A stretch of DNA of 64,000 nucleotides from Saprospiraceae bacterium (GTDB taxonomy: Bacteria > Bacteroidota > Bacteroidia > Chitinophagales > Saprospiraceae): contig JADJJU010000005.1 of the NCBI GenBank assembly GCA_016706365.1, forward strand, positions 352,059 through 416,058. Reading direction: 5' to 3'. The notes below the pieces were generated by a model. The model did not search any database. It was not told the origin of the DNA and saw only the letters and a list, made by a program, of their open reading frames with translations. Position numbers and translations under genes: made by a program. This document shows, in pieces, positions 29,055 through 39,700 of this stretch; the first letter of the stretch is position 1, and each line of letters begins with the position of its first letter.

Positions 29055-31862
29055 TCAATTCTGAACCATCCATTTCTTGACCTCAAATTGTCTGCCACTC
29101 TGGTCCATTATATAAATCAAATACATACCGGAAGGCAATTCTGTCTGGATTGTAATCGGATAATCTCCCGGCACAAGGTCCACTCTTTGTGAACTCACCA
29201 CGCTGCCGTTCAGATTTTTTATTTGCAGCTGGACAGCTCCTGTGTGTGATCCTGATAAAATAAATCCTGTTCCATTTCCCGGGTTTGGATACATTCTGAA
29301 ATTTCCTTCCCGGAGAAATGTATTTTCAGTGGAAGTAGTAAACTCAAGGCTCGGTCTGTCGATTTTTCTGTCAGTATATAAGTGATATTCTCCCGGAGCA
29401 AAGCTGAATGTTTGTGCTGTATCGCTTACCTGAATGCTATCGCCACTGAAGTAATCATACCACCATCCTTCGTGATAGAAATTGGATTGAATGCTATTAT
29501 TTTGCACATTGAAATTTCCAAGTACGATGATTTTAAGATCTTCTGTGCTTACACGAACCCGCTTTGGCATTGTTGTTAGAGTATAATCAAACACAGGTGG
29601 GGTGCTTGCATCAAGCAACTTTTTTATGTGAATAAGATCCATAGTTGTATAATACAAGGCTCTTCTATTTTCCTGAGTTGCATAATTCCATCTGATGGGC
29701 TTGGGAGATGTACGGCAATCAGGATTGATTGTTCCGTTTTCACAGTGGTTGATTGACAAATCATAGCCAATTTCTCCAAATTGCCAGAGCATTTTAGCCC
29801 CCGGCAAGGTATAGAAGAAGGCACTGGCCAGAGCAACCCGATCCAGTGCTGTGTCAGGATTCTTAGTGCTGTAATTGCCATTGGCATTGCCAAACTGAAG
29901 ATTTTTATACATCAGTCTTTCCTCATCATGGCTTTCCATATAGGTTACCAGATTGGGTTGAGTCCAAGTGCGTTCGCGGTAAACTCCCCATCTCAAATCA
30001 GATGGATATCCCATGGTGGATTCATTGTATTGGTGTACAAGATTACCCCAAAGCATCATACCATATTCAGCCAATTCTTTTTCTTCAGAATTTTCGGCAA
30101 AATGCTCCAGAATTACATAAAAATCAGGGGATACTTCTTTAATAACATTATATATTCTTTTCAATAATGCAATTCTACCCGCATCATATTTGGACCATGC
30201 ATCTGCATTGTTGTATTGGGTTTGTGTAAAACCTTTGGACAAATCAAATCTAAATCCATCGATTTTGAATTCCTCCATCCAGTATAGCATTACTCTGTCA
30301 AGCCAATCTTTTGTAGCCTGGCTTTCATGGTTGATATCATAGCCCACATTGAAAGGGTGTTTTTCTACAGGATTGACCCAGGGATTGTCCGGTGAAGGAC
30401 GATTATTGGCGGCATCCCAATACAATTGACAGAGCGGACTTTGACCAAATGCATGGTTGTACACCACATCAAGGATAATTGCAATTCCTCTTTTATGGGC
30501 TTCATCTATGAAAGCTTTGAAGTCATTTTTTGTACCGTAATATTTATCCAAAGCCATATGGAATGAGGGATTATAGCCCCATGAATTATTATTTTCAAAT
30601 TCATTCACAGGCATTAATTCTATCGCATTCACGCCTAATCTTTCCAGATAATCCAGTGTATCTAATAATGTTTTGTAATCATGTCTGGCAATAAAGTCCC
30701 TCAATAGTAACTCATAGATAACTAACTCACCCTGCTTAGGCCTCTCAAAATCATTCGTTTGCCATTCATATTTTTCTTCCCCGGGGACTACAAGTGTCAC
30801 TATTCCACCGGCACCTTGCGGATAGGGAGGTCGATTAGGATATGTAATGGCAGGAATAGAGTTATCTGCATTAGGATCCAGAATGGTTTCACTTAGGGGA
30901 TCAGCCACTGTCAAGGTCCCATCGACGACATACTGATATGTATAAGCTTGTCCGGGTGTCAAATTTTCAAAATCCATCCAGAAATACCTTTCATCCGGAC
31001 TGATATTCATCTGAAAATCTGCATCAAGTTTCCAGTCTGAAAAAGTACCCTTCACAAATACTTGTTCTTTACCCGGAGCTTCCAGCATCAGTCTCAGATG
31101 GGAATCTGAAATATGATTGATGCCAAGTTTTGTACCTTCAGGAACCTCTGCTATCTGAGATGCTCTGGGAACCACGTATTGACGAGTTTCAGTTATGGTA
31201 TCAGTTCCCAGTATCGCGGTATATCGAATTTCGTGATTGCCACTTGCTCCGGATTCAAGGTCGTACTCCAGTTCTGTCGCATCAATAAGGCTCAGTATCA
31301 AATTGTCATCCTGATAAAGTTCTAGTTTGGCTGCTGCGGAAGCAAATGCTCTCACCGGAATCTGCATGCCTTCCTGAACTAAAAATCCGTTTTGAGATGG
31401 ACTATTCATGACTGCAAGTAATCCGGCATTTTCATCATATAAATCCAGGAAAATGTCAGAGCCGTTTTCTGATCTGCCTACAAGATTTCCACTCACATTT
31501 CTGAAAACAAATGCTAATCGCAGTACGGTCTCATTGACTGGTACATTATGAAAGCTGCGAATATTGTAAGTGAGAGAGTATTTATTATCCCCGAGAGATG
31601 TCATTTTTACGCGGCTGTCGTCTGTAGCCCAATTGCCTATAACATGTCTCCAGCTGGTATTAGTCGCACTGGCTGAGGTAACGACCCCCGCATGGGCGTA
31701 CACGACACAATTGCAATCTTCCAGTGCTTTATTTCCACGATCAGCATGAAAGATAATGGTAACAGTGCTGTTTTCATTGGGAAAAATGGGAACTGTCTCT
31801 ACAACTTGTGCATATACAGTGAGTTGTAGGATAGTTAACAGGCAAAAAATAAGAAATCTCAT
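29055..31862 (-). CDS. Large secreted GH13 alpha-amylase/pullulanase-type enzyme with T9SS sorting domain
   Basis: 935 residues. Signal peptide ends LTVYAQ. N-terminal beta domains (about 22-260) come first, then a CBM48-like module (VFVKGTFSDWKLDADFQM). The GH13 catalytic domain starts LVIYELLLRDF. Its catalytic residues are nucleophile D540 (DGFRFDLSKG), acid/base E586 (YVILEHFAEN) and D646 (YMESHDEERL). ILDVVYNHAFGQSP is region I. A beta domain and a T9SS type A tail (FRMYPNPGNG; LPSGMYLIYI) end the protein. It likely acts on starch or glycogen at the cell surface, releasing oligosaccharides for the SusCD system at 4-9 kb. It is a single gene with about 190 bases before the next. Confidence 0.92.
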   Translation of the reverse strand: MRFLIFCLLTILQLTVYAQVVETVPIFPNENSTVTIIFHADRGNKALEDCNCVVYAHAGVVTSASATNTSWRHVIGNWATDDSRVKMTSLGDNKYSLTYNIRSFHNVPVNETVLRLAFVFRNVSGNLVGRSENGSDIFLDLYDENAGLLAVMNSPSQNGFLVQEGMQIPVRAFASAAAKLELYQDDNLILSLIDATELEYDLESGASGNHEIRYTAILGTDTITETRQYVVPRASQIAEVPEGTKLGINHISDSHLRLMLEAPGKEQVFVKGTFSDWKLDADFQMNISPDERYFWMDFENLTPGQAYTYQYVVDGTLTVADPLSETILDPNADNSIPAITYPNRPPYPQGAGGIVTLVVPGEEKYEWQTNDFERPKQGELVIYELLLRDFIARHDYKTLLDTLDYLERLGVNAIELMPVNEFENNNSWGYNPSFHMALDKYYGTKNDFKAFIDEAHKRGIAIILDVVYNHAFGQSPLCQLYWDAANNRPSPDNPWVNPVEKHPFNVGYDINHESQATKDWLDRVMLYWMEEFKIDGFRFDLSKGFTQTQYNNADAWSKYDAGRIALLKRIYNVIKEVSPDFYVILEHFAENSEEKELAEYGMMLWGNLVHQYNESTMGYPSDLRWGVYRERTWTQPNLVTYMESHDEERLMYKNLQFGNANGNYSTKNPDTALDRVALASAFFYTLPGAKMLWQFGEIGYDLSINHCENGTINPDCRTSPKPIRWNYATQENRRALYYTTMDLIHIKKLLDASTPPVFDYTLTTMPKRVRVSTEDLKIIVLGNFNVQNNSIQSNFYHEGWWYDYFSGDSIQVSDTAQTFSFAPGEYHLYTDRKIDRPSLEFTTSTENTFLREGNFRMYPNPGNGTGFILSGSHTGAVQLQIKNLNGSVVSSQRVDLVPGDYPITIQTELPSGMYLIYIMDQSGRQFEVKKWMVQN

Positions 31863-32008
31863 GAGTATATTTTTGCTCCCAAAGCAGGAATAGGTTATTT
31901 AAATTCCTATAAAGGTACGTGCGTGGAACTACTCCGGCAAGAAACTTAGTGCTTTACAATTAAATTACATCAGAAATTAGCTGCAAAAGGTTAGATGGAA
32001 AGAAATAA

Positions 32009-33472
32009 TTATTTTGAATCCCGTGCCACCAACTTAGCAAATTCATAGAGAATATGCACTCCCCATCCGGTGGCATTTTTCATTTTACCAAATTCTGATT
32101 CTTTGAATGCAACACCTGCAATATCGAGGTGTGCCCATCCGGGATGATCATTAGTGAAGGCTTCGAGAAATTTAGCAGCTGTGATAGCACCTGCTATAGG
32201 TTTTCCGCTGAAATTGCGAATATCTGCCACATCTGAATGCAAATCTTCTTTGTACTCATCCCAAAGAGGGAGTTGCCAGATCTTTTCTCCGCTGGAATCA
32301 GCTGCCTGATTGAGTAAGGAGGCTAATTCAACGGATTGTGTAAAAAATCCTGCCGCTTCATATCCAAGAGTAGTAACTACACTTCCTGTTAGTGTCGCCA
32401 GGTCGAGCATAAAATCCGGATTAAACTGAGTATTCATGTAACTCAGTCCATCTGCCAGAACCAGTCGGCCTTCGGCGTCTGTATCTATGATTTCAATTGA
32501 TTTACCTGAATGTGAACCAATTACATCGCCAGGTTTATATGCATCTCCATTGATGACATTTTCTGCGATAGGAATGACCAGATGTACTTTTAATGGCAGT
32601 TCTGAAAGTACAATGCTCTCAAAAGCTCCTGCCACGGCCGCCGCTCCCCCCATGTCACATTTCATGAAATGGAGATTGTTAGAATTTTTAATCGAGATTC
32701 CTCCCGTATCAAAAGTAATTCCTTTGCCTACTAAGCCAATAGTCCTGTTATAATGGTCCGGAGTATATGTGGCTACAATGCAATGTGGCGGATATTGACT
32801 AGCCCTGCCCACTGCTATTAATGCGCCCATTTTCTGCTTTTCTAATTCATGTGGGTTCAATATATGAAGATCAACACCTGGCAGTCTCAACCAGTTTTGG
32901 AAGAAATCGGTCCAAAGTTCAGGATATTTGAAGTTGCCGGGGGCATTGACAATCTGGCTGGCTTTCATTTGAGCCTCAACGACATGTTGAGCCTCCAATG
33001 CAATTGCTTCAAAATTCCCGGGGTCAATATCTTGCAGTTGACATCCAATCTCAAGATCTGGCAGGTAATCTACACTCCAAAGCGGTGATAATTGTTTGGT
33101 TTCAAAAAAGCCCCAATGAACTCCGCGGAGTATAGCGCTTATAAAGGAAGATTCTGAAGATTTAACCCCGCAATGATTGAGATTCACCTGGAATCCGGAC
33201 TGAAATTTCTTTGCTTTTCCTTGTACAAATTTGCGCAGGATATTTGAAGCTTCTCTGTTGCCCGGATTATTCCCCAGCCCTACCAGCCAAATGATTTGAT
33301 CTTCATTTTGTACAACATGAATCTCATCTTTTGCACTTTTAAAAATGTCAGCATCAATGGACAATAAGATATTATCAGAAAATCTGATATCCAGTGATCC
33401 TTCACCAACATTCAAAGTGGGTATAATCGTGTGTTTCTCCTGTGTCGGCGCGGGTTGTAGCGTGAATTTCAT
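32009..33472 (-). CDS. M17 leucyl aminopeptidase family protein
   Basis: 487 residues, usual for the family. The C-terminal catalytic domain has the metal/active-site motifs VGKGITFDTGG, MKCDMGGAAAVAG and DTDAEGRLVLADGL, and DLATLTGSVVTTLG. The N-terminal macro-like domain (1-150) is more variable. It is a cytoplasmic di-zinc or manganese hexameric aminopeptidase that removes N-terminal residues. It starts nine bases after the stop of the esterase gene upstream, so both are probably co-transcribed. No signal peptide. Confidence 0.93.
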   Translation of the reverse strand: MKFTLQPAPTQEKHTIIPTLNVGEGSLDIRFSDNILLSIDADIFKSAKDEIHVVQNEDQIIWLVGLGNNPGNREASNILRKFVQGKAKKFQSGFQVNLNHCGVKSSESSFISAILRGVHWGFFETKQLSPLWSVDYLPDLEIGCQLQDIDPGNFEAIALEAQHVVEAQMKASQIVNAPGNFKYPELWTDFFQNWLRLPGVDLHILNPHELEKQKMGALIAVGRASQYPPHCIVATYTPDHYNRTIGLVGKGITFDTGGISIKNSNNLHFMKCDMGGAAAVAGAFESIVLSELPLKVHLVIPIAENVINGDAYKPGDVIGSHSGKSIEIIDTDAEGRLVLADGLSYMNTQFNPDFMLDLATLTGSVVTTLGYEAAGFFTQSVELASLLNQAADSSGEKIWQLPLWDEYKEDLHSDVADIRNFSGKPIAGAITAAKFLEAFTNDHPGWAHLDIAGVAFKESEFGKMKNATGWGVHILYEFAKLVARDSK

Positions 33473-33480
33473 CCTTGTAT

Positions 33481-34284
33481 TTATTCAATTGCGTCGAAAT
33501 ATAGCCATTTTAACGCATTTGGAAATACTCGACCCCATTCTGTTTCACTATGTCCACCATCCGGATGAATTAGCAACTGATAATTAAAACTATCGTTTTT
33601 GCGATTTGAATTTTGCAAAGTCTTGACAAACCGGTTCAATTGAGATTCCATAGTGTGACTTTCTTTACCTCCTGCATAAAAGAAGATGTCAGTGTTTTGG
33701 ATAAACCGAAATCTGGAAGCTTCGTTAAACATTGGTGCTGCTGCCCACAAGGAAGGAGAAAAAACCATCCATTTGCCGAAAACATGTGTATGCTGCATTC
33801 CTGCATATAATGCAATCAGTCCACCTAATGAACTTCCGCCAATTCCTGTGAAGGCACGTCCTTTCAGGGTTCTGTATTGGGCGTCAATTTGGGGTTTTAC
33901 ATCATGGACAATGAAATACGCATACTCTATACCTTCTGCTTTCTCAAGAGCAGGACGGGGATAAGGGGAGAATTCATGAATTCTCTCTTTACCACCATGG
34001 TCTATACACACTATGATGACTTCATGATGGTTGGTTTCTGCCAGCGATGCCATTGATTTATCAATTCCCCAATTGCCAAACGGAGAATTGATATCAAATA
34101 GATTCTGTGCGTCCTGAAGATATAATACCGGATAAAATCTTGTGGATATATGATAGTCATAAGGGAGAATTACTCTCACCTGTCTGTCTTTCTCAAGGAA
34201 TTGAGGGGTTGGTTGTACCGTTTCGATGATGGGTTCAAGCAATTTGCTCTTGGTCACATCGATACTTAAAAATCCTGTTGTCAT
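33481..34284 (-). CDS. Cytoplasmic PF00756-type esterase/hydrolase
   Basis: 267 residues from ATG 34284 (MTTGFLSIDVTKSK). The longer frame from 34362 adds hydrophobic residues that do not look like a proper signal. Motifs: YPVLYLQDAQNLFD, the nucleophile elbow GSSLGGL in FTGIGGSSLGG, and a late histidine in HPDGGHSETEW. It resembles the secreted esterases at 9582 and 62604 but has no export signal. It lies directly before the M17 aminopeptidase. Substrate unknown; family members cleave esters and some act as acyltransferases. Confidence 0.85.
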   Translation of the reverse strand: MTTGFLSIDVTKSKLLEPIIETVQPTPQFLEKDRQVRVILPYDYHISTRFYPVLYLQDAQNLFDINSPFGNWGIDKSMASLAETNHHEVIIVCIDHGGKERIHEFSPYPRPALEKAEGIEYAYFIVHDVKPQIDAQYRTLKGRAFTGIGGSSLGGLIALYAGMQHTHVFGKWMVFSPSLWAAAPMFNEASRFRFIQNTDIFFYAGGKESHTMESQLNRFVKTLQNSNRKNDSFNYQLLIHPDGGHSETEWGRVFPNALKWLYFDAIE

Positions 34285-34672
34285 AACTTTTGAATATGTT
34301 CGAACAAACAAGAATAAACGTGTAAAGAGTGGGTAAAGTTCTGTTTGTTCCAATTTTAACAATAAGAATATGCATAAATTGTTGATAGTAAATTATTTAT
34401 GAGACTTTATATTTTGTTACTCTGGATTTTTTAAATAAATTTTGGGCAAATATCTGTGATTGATTAATATATTATATTGAAAAGATGTTAAATTATTAAT
34501 ATAAATTACGAATGATGCGCCATTATTGAAATAAAATATGGCGAAATTCAAGTATAGAGTTATTTAAATGTACGCAAGTTTGCTGGATTCTGAATGCCTT
34601 CAATTGTTCTGCATTATTCTCAGCCTTGTCATATTGAACCCCTTCGTAGTTCGTTCTGCGTTGTTATCTGGA

Positions 34673-34730
34673 CCCCGGGCTGCGTTTCACTTGCACGGGG
34701 TTATCCATATTAAACTCCATTCGGAGTTTA
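34673..34730. repeat. Double-hairpin repeat, copy 2
   Basis: CCCCG (34673-34677) pairs with CGGGG (34696-34700). Ten bases later TAAACTCC (34711-34718), loop ATTC, GGAGTTTA (34723-34730). The linker (TTATCCATAT) resembles that of copy 1 (TATTTATATT), while the second stem differs by compensating changes. Confidence 0.65.
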
Positions 34731-35036
34731 GGTGAGTCGAAGCACTAACATGTAATTGGAGAATCTATTGCTTCGCCGGATGTATGGCTGTTAAACCCGG
34801 CCTTTAGAAATTTCCGTAGTTTTCAAGCTGTTCGCAACACAGTTGTTAATCTGAATTTGACGACAAGCAAGCAGGCAGAGAAGTCGAGCAAACTCATTCG
34901 CACCGACCATCTTCTAAATTTATTTTGAAATTTTAATCCTCCTGTTGTTGCTAGCTTTGTAAGCGAGCGGCTTTGCATGCGCTAAGTGGAGAGCAGCGTA
35001 GAAAACAAGGAAATTTTTAACAGCCTTGATCTTTTG

Positions 35037-35062
35037 TTACTTTTGCATCAAGGCAAAAGTAA
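35037..35062 (+). promoter_or_regulatory. Inverted repeat containing a TAnnTTTG promoter element
   Basis: TTACTTTTGC (35037-35046) and GCAAAAGTAA (35053-35062) form a perfect ten-base-pair hairpin. The left arm contains TACTTTTG (35038-35045), which fits the Bacteroidota -7 element. It sits 12 bases before the start of the next gene. I recall similar sequences as dispersed repeats in many Bacteroidota. Promoter function is inferred. Confidence 0.5.
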
Positions 35063-35074
35063 AAGAAAAGCATC

Positions 35075-35632
35075 ATGGCAGATGGAAGATATAAGGAAGG
35101 GTATAAAAAATACATAGAAGCTATTGAGAAATCAGGAAAGGAAGTCATTGATTTTCCCATTGGAAAAAGACTTGAACAGGAAACCAGAAGGCTTCAAAAA
35201 ATATTTGCTCCCGTTCTGCTGGTTGCAGGCGTGAGATTAGTTATAGACACATTTGCAGATCAGGTGGTCTATTCTGAGAGGAGCGGCTGGATTTCACTGG
35301 GACTCACGCTTATGATGGGATTGATCATTTTGATTTATATCGTGATGGCGGTCAGAACAAAAAATAAAATTCCAATTGATAAACCGATTGGGGTTGCTTA
35401 CTGGGCCATGTATCTGCGTCAACGTTTAGTTGCGTTCTGGATGTTATATCTCTCTGTAATAATGGGTGCATTTGCTTTGATCATCATTACTTATGATCAG
35501 GCTGATTCTATACCTTTGAAAATTCTGGTAGCTTTGATTGTCAGTTTCGCAGGGATATTTTTGCTTCGAAGCTATGTTTTGGCTGATTACAAATATTACC
35601 TTCGGGAAGCAGAAAATCATATGAATTCTTAA
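35075..35632 (+). CDS. Membrane protein of unknown function
   Basis: 185 residues. A polar N-terminus of about 45 residues (ADGRYKEGYKKYIEAIEKSG) is followed by four hydrophobic segments near residues 47-62, 73-92, 117-140 and 148-170. I recognise no family or catalytic motif. Start and stop are clean, and a TAnnTTTG-type promoter element sits just upstream. It is followed 89 bases later by the FemAB/GNAT-like gene. Confidence 0.65.
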   Translation: MADGRYKEGYKKYIEAIEKSGKEVIDFPIGKRLEQETRRLQKIFAPVLLVAGVRLVIDTFADQVVYSERSGWISLGLTLMMGLIILIYIVMAVRTKNKIPIDKPIGVAYWAMYLRQRLVAFWMLYLSVIMGAFALIIITYDQADSIPLKILVALIVSFAGIFLLRSYVLADYKYYLREAENHMNS

Positions 35633-35721
35633 GACGGAAATGATAGTATTCCCCCGCCCGAAACTTAAATCCATAAGTACCTGCTTATACTGCATTGTTT
35701 TTTGCAATTTTGAGCTGCCGG

Positions 35722-36699
35722 ATGAATCAATATAAAACAATAAATAGTCAGAATGCTTATCGGGAATGGTCCTCACAAGTCCCGGAATTACCAGTTTTTC
35801 AAAGATCCTGGTGGATGGATACAGTTTGTGGCACTGAAGGCTGGACATCGGTATTAGTCTATGATACAACGGATGAAGTACGGGCAGCTATAGCTCTTCC
35901 TGTCGGGAGTAAATGGGGATTAAAAACCAGGATTCAACCACTGATGACGCCATTTTCAGGACCTTACTTAGCACTACCCCCCAGTGATTTAAGAACTGAG
36001 ATAAAAACAAAGACACTTTATTGGGAAATACTGGAGCAGCTTATATCGGCGCTTCCCCCTGTACATATTGAGGCATTTCACCTGAATCCGGAGATTGGTG
36101 ACTGGCTTCCTTTTCATTGGAAGGGATACAAACAGACTACTAAGTACACATTTCGTTTGCAAATGGATGATCCGGATAAATTATTTGAGCAATTCAAAGG
36201 CAATGTCAGAACGCAAATTCGTAAATCAGAACAATCAATAAAAATAGAATTGTCAGACGATATTGAAGCATTGTACATTGTTCAACTTGCTTCATATGAC
36301 CGAAAAAATAATACCTCACCTATTCAACTTGAGTACCTTCAAAGAATTTACAATGTATGTCAGCAAAACAATTCCATACAATCCTGGGTCGCCAAAAATG
36401 AAGCAGGAAAAGTCGTAGCCGGTATCATCTGTGTGCACGATTCAAATACTGCGTACCTTCTTGTAAGTGGAACAGACATCAGCCAGGGATCCCATGGGGC
36501 TGTCCAATTATTGTATTGGGAAGCAATCCGGTATTATTCCGACAAAGTGAAGTTTTTTGATTTTGAAGGATCCATGCTTCCCGGCGTGGCACCACTCTTT
36601 TTAAGTTTTGGAGGGAAGATGACCCCTTATACCAGAGTTTTTAAGTGTAGTAACAGAGTTTTGGAGGCTGGATTGAGGGTGGCGGGGAAGTGGGGGTAA
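35722..36699 (+). CDS. FemAB/GNAT-type acyltransferase-like protein
   Basis: 325 residues from ATG 35722 (MNQYKTINSQNAYREW). An upstream ATG at 35695 adds nine residues, less likely. The N-terminal half has VFQRSWWMDTVCG-like sequence (PVFQRSWWMDTVCGTEGW) and the centre has FKGNVRTQIRKSEQSI. The C-terminal half has the GNAT-like KVVAGIICVHDSNTAYLLVS and FFDFEGSMLPGVAPLFLSFG. This matches the PF13480-type FemAB/GNAT fold found in peptidoglycan-bridge and exopolysaccharide-linked transferases. Substrate unknown; cytoplasmic. Confidence 0.8.
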   Translation: MNQYKTINSQNAYREWSSQVPELPVFQRSWWMDTVCGTEGWTSVLVYDTTDEVRAAIALPVGSKWGLKTRIQPLMTPFSGPYLALPPSDLRTEIKTKTLYWEILEQLISALPPVHIEAFHLNPEIGDWLPFHWKGYKQTTKYTFRLQMDDPDKLFEQFKGNVRTQIRKSEQSIKIELSDDIEALYIVQLASYDRKNNTSPIQLEYLQRIYNVCQQNNSIQSWVAKNEAGKVVAGIICVHDSNTAYLLVSGTDISQGSHGAVQLLYWEAIRYYSDKVKFFDFEGSMLPGVAPLFLSFGGKMTPYTRVFKCSNRVLEAGLRVAGKWG

Positions 36700-36776
36700 T
36701 TGTGAATGTTCTAAGGTAACTCAAACATATATCGAATTACAATATTAAATACTGAGGTAAATAATACAGACTAAGC

Positions 36777-39700
36777 TTAATCCCAATGAAACTCCTTAAT
36801 CTTCCTCTCCTCCCTCTGCGAAGGCCTTACTCCCCATCTGAATCCCATTCTTCCTTTCTTGACTTCTAAAGTAGTGGTTCTTGTAAGTCCTGATCCTGAC
36901 TGTATCTGCACTGTATATTTGCCAGGACGAAGATATACTTTGCCATTGTCTGCAGCTTTAATCATGATTTCCTCTGCTTCTTTCGGATTTTCTTTTTTCA
37001 GCCATTCCACATAAGCTGACAATTGAGTTGAATCAATACTCAGATCATATTCGATGTACTGGAAACCGGCAGCGTAAGATTTTGCCGGAATTGTCTGAAG
37101 CACGAGATCGCCTGCCTTTATTTGTACACTCAAAATTTCCGGTTTTGCCATGAAAACAGGCAGCTTAATTTTTGCTTCGGGAGCTGTACTCCAGACTTGT
37201 CTTTTTCTTCCCCAATTAGGCTGATAGGTAGGTGTAGCCGGCACGAAAACATATAATGGAGCAGTCAACGAATCTTTAGGTAAAGCTTGAATCTCTTTCA
37301 GGCTGGCTTTGAAAATGGATCTTCCATGTGTACCGATAACGATTTCCTGATCTCTGGCCTGAATCGCCACATCATGCACAGCCACCGGTGGTATACCTGA
37401 CTGGAAAATTGAGAAGTTTTTACCACCATCCATAGAAATATACATTCCATGATCTGTACCTGCGTAAATTACATGGGCCTGGATTGGATCCTCTGCTACT
37501 ACATTGACAGGTTCGGCAGGTAGATTTGTTCCAATTTTCGTCAAGGTACTTCCATAATCATCGCTAACATAAATGTATGAATCAAAGTGGTCAAATCTAT
37601 ATCCATTGAGACTAACATAAACCCTGCCTTCCTTATGCGAAGAAGCCACAACTCTGGAAACCCATAAATAAGGAGGAAGCCCTTTGCTAATATTTTCCCA
37701 GGATTGACCTGCATCCCTGGACACATGAACCAATCCATCATCACTACCGGCATACAATAATCCAAAGCGCAGTGACGATTCATCAATACTTGTCAATGTT
37801 CCATAAGGTACATCTCCTTTTTTACCTCCACTGGTCAGGTCTTTTGATTTCAGTGGGAAGCTCTTACCAAAATCCAGTGATCTGTGGAAATGATTGGAGC
37901 CCATATAAATGATAGATGGATTATGTTTGGAAATCACAACAGGAGTCTGCCAGTTCCATCTGTACGGTCTTTCGCCCAGATCATGTTTTGGAGTGATGTA
38001 TTCTACCTCTTCACTTGGCATATGCTTACGGAAATAATGTCCAAACTGATATCCGTAATAGACATATTTATTTGTTGTATCAATAGCAATTTGCATACCA
38101 TCTCCACCTCCCAGTTCTTTATATGGATATTCCCCGTCTGCATGCCAACGGTTACTGAAAGTGTAGTTGCTTGGACCATACCATACTCCATTATCCTGCA
38201 TGCCTCCATAAACATTGTATGGCCGGGCATTGTCTACATTGACAAAGTAGAATTGAGACACAGCTGGTGCGTTTAGCTTATTCCAGGTTTTGCCATCATC
38301 ATAGCTCATATTCAAACCACCGTCGTTAGCTGAGAGAATATGATTGGGTTTGGCTGGATTGATCCAAAGACCATGGAAATCCACGTGTACATTTTCCTTC
38401 AGAATGCTGCTGAATATTTTTCCGCCGTCCTCACTCTTTACCATATCAACCCCATACAAATAAACTTTATCGGGATTCACCGGTGACACAGTCATTTTAC
38501 CAAAGTAATACCCATAGGTATAATAAATGCCATCCAGGTGATCAGTGTGCGTCTTTTTCCATGTGCGGCCAGCATCATCCGAACGGTACAATTCTGCTCC
38601 GATGATGGGAGTATCAAATAATTGTTGATTGGCATCCTCCAGATAAGTGACAAGCGCAACAGGCATTATCTGATCTTTTTCGATCATCTGAATGATTGAC
38701 TTTGCATTGTATTTTTCAGGAAAATTATTGTCTTTAAGGTAAGTATCGATGACTTTAGCTTCCAGAAGGAGGAAGTCTTTTTTACTCATATTTCTAAGGT
38801 CATTTTTGGTCAATCCTTTTTTATCCTCCTCTTTTGGGTCCTTCGGTCTGAAATCCTGGTTATCCAGCAATGCATAGATGATGTTTGGATTTTGAGGATA
38901 AATTGCCAATCCTATTCTTCCCACTTTTTCTCCTACCGGAAATCCACTTCCCGGCCTGCTTAGCAATTCCCATGCTTCTCCTCCATTGTTGGATTTGTAA
39001 ATTCCACTACCTCCACCGGATTCTACAAAATTCCAGGAATAGCGTTCTCTTTCCCACATAGAAGCATAGAGAATGTCAGGATTTTTAGGATCAATCTCCA
39101 TGTCAATAGCACCTGTTTTGGGATTTATGAACAATGTTTGTTTCCAGGTTTTTCCACCATCTGAAGTTTTGTATACTCCTCGTTCATGATTAAATGTATA
39201 CAAATGTCCCACAGCCGCCACCCAGACAATATCAGGGTTATTTGGATGCAAAATGATTTTGCCAATATGATGTGTTTCTGCCAGACCTTTGTGACTCCAG
39301 GTTTTGCCTTTGTCCTCACTCTTATAGATTCCGGTACCAGCATATGAACTCCTGCTGGAATTACTTTCACCTGTTCCGACCCAGATAATCTCACCACGAC
39401 CCCAGTCTACTGCGATATCTCCAATATTGGTAGTCAAAACAGAATCAAAAACAGGTTCGAAGGATTGGCCATTGCTTCTGGTCAACCAAACGCCTCCGGT
39501 GGCATATGCTACATAAAACTCTGTAGGATCATTTGGATTCACATCCATATCCACAACACGTCCGCTCATGATGGTTGGTCCAATATTGGTAAATGGCACT
39601 CCATTCAGTAATGAATTATCTTTCAGACTTTGTTTTGCAGAAAATCCTTTCATTCGGGCTTCTGCTGAAGTAGCAGCTGGAAGGGGAGGAGTAGTGACTT

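Larger units (their letters stand above)
34363..35074. other. Long non-coding, repeat-rich stretch
   Basis: No gene is supported in about 700 bases. The first 200 bases are very AT-rich. A double-hairpin repeat lies at 34673-34730. From about 34950 a stretch leads into a perfect inverted repeat just upstream of the next gene (listed separately). Confidence 0.7.
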
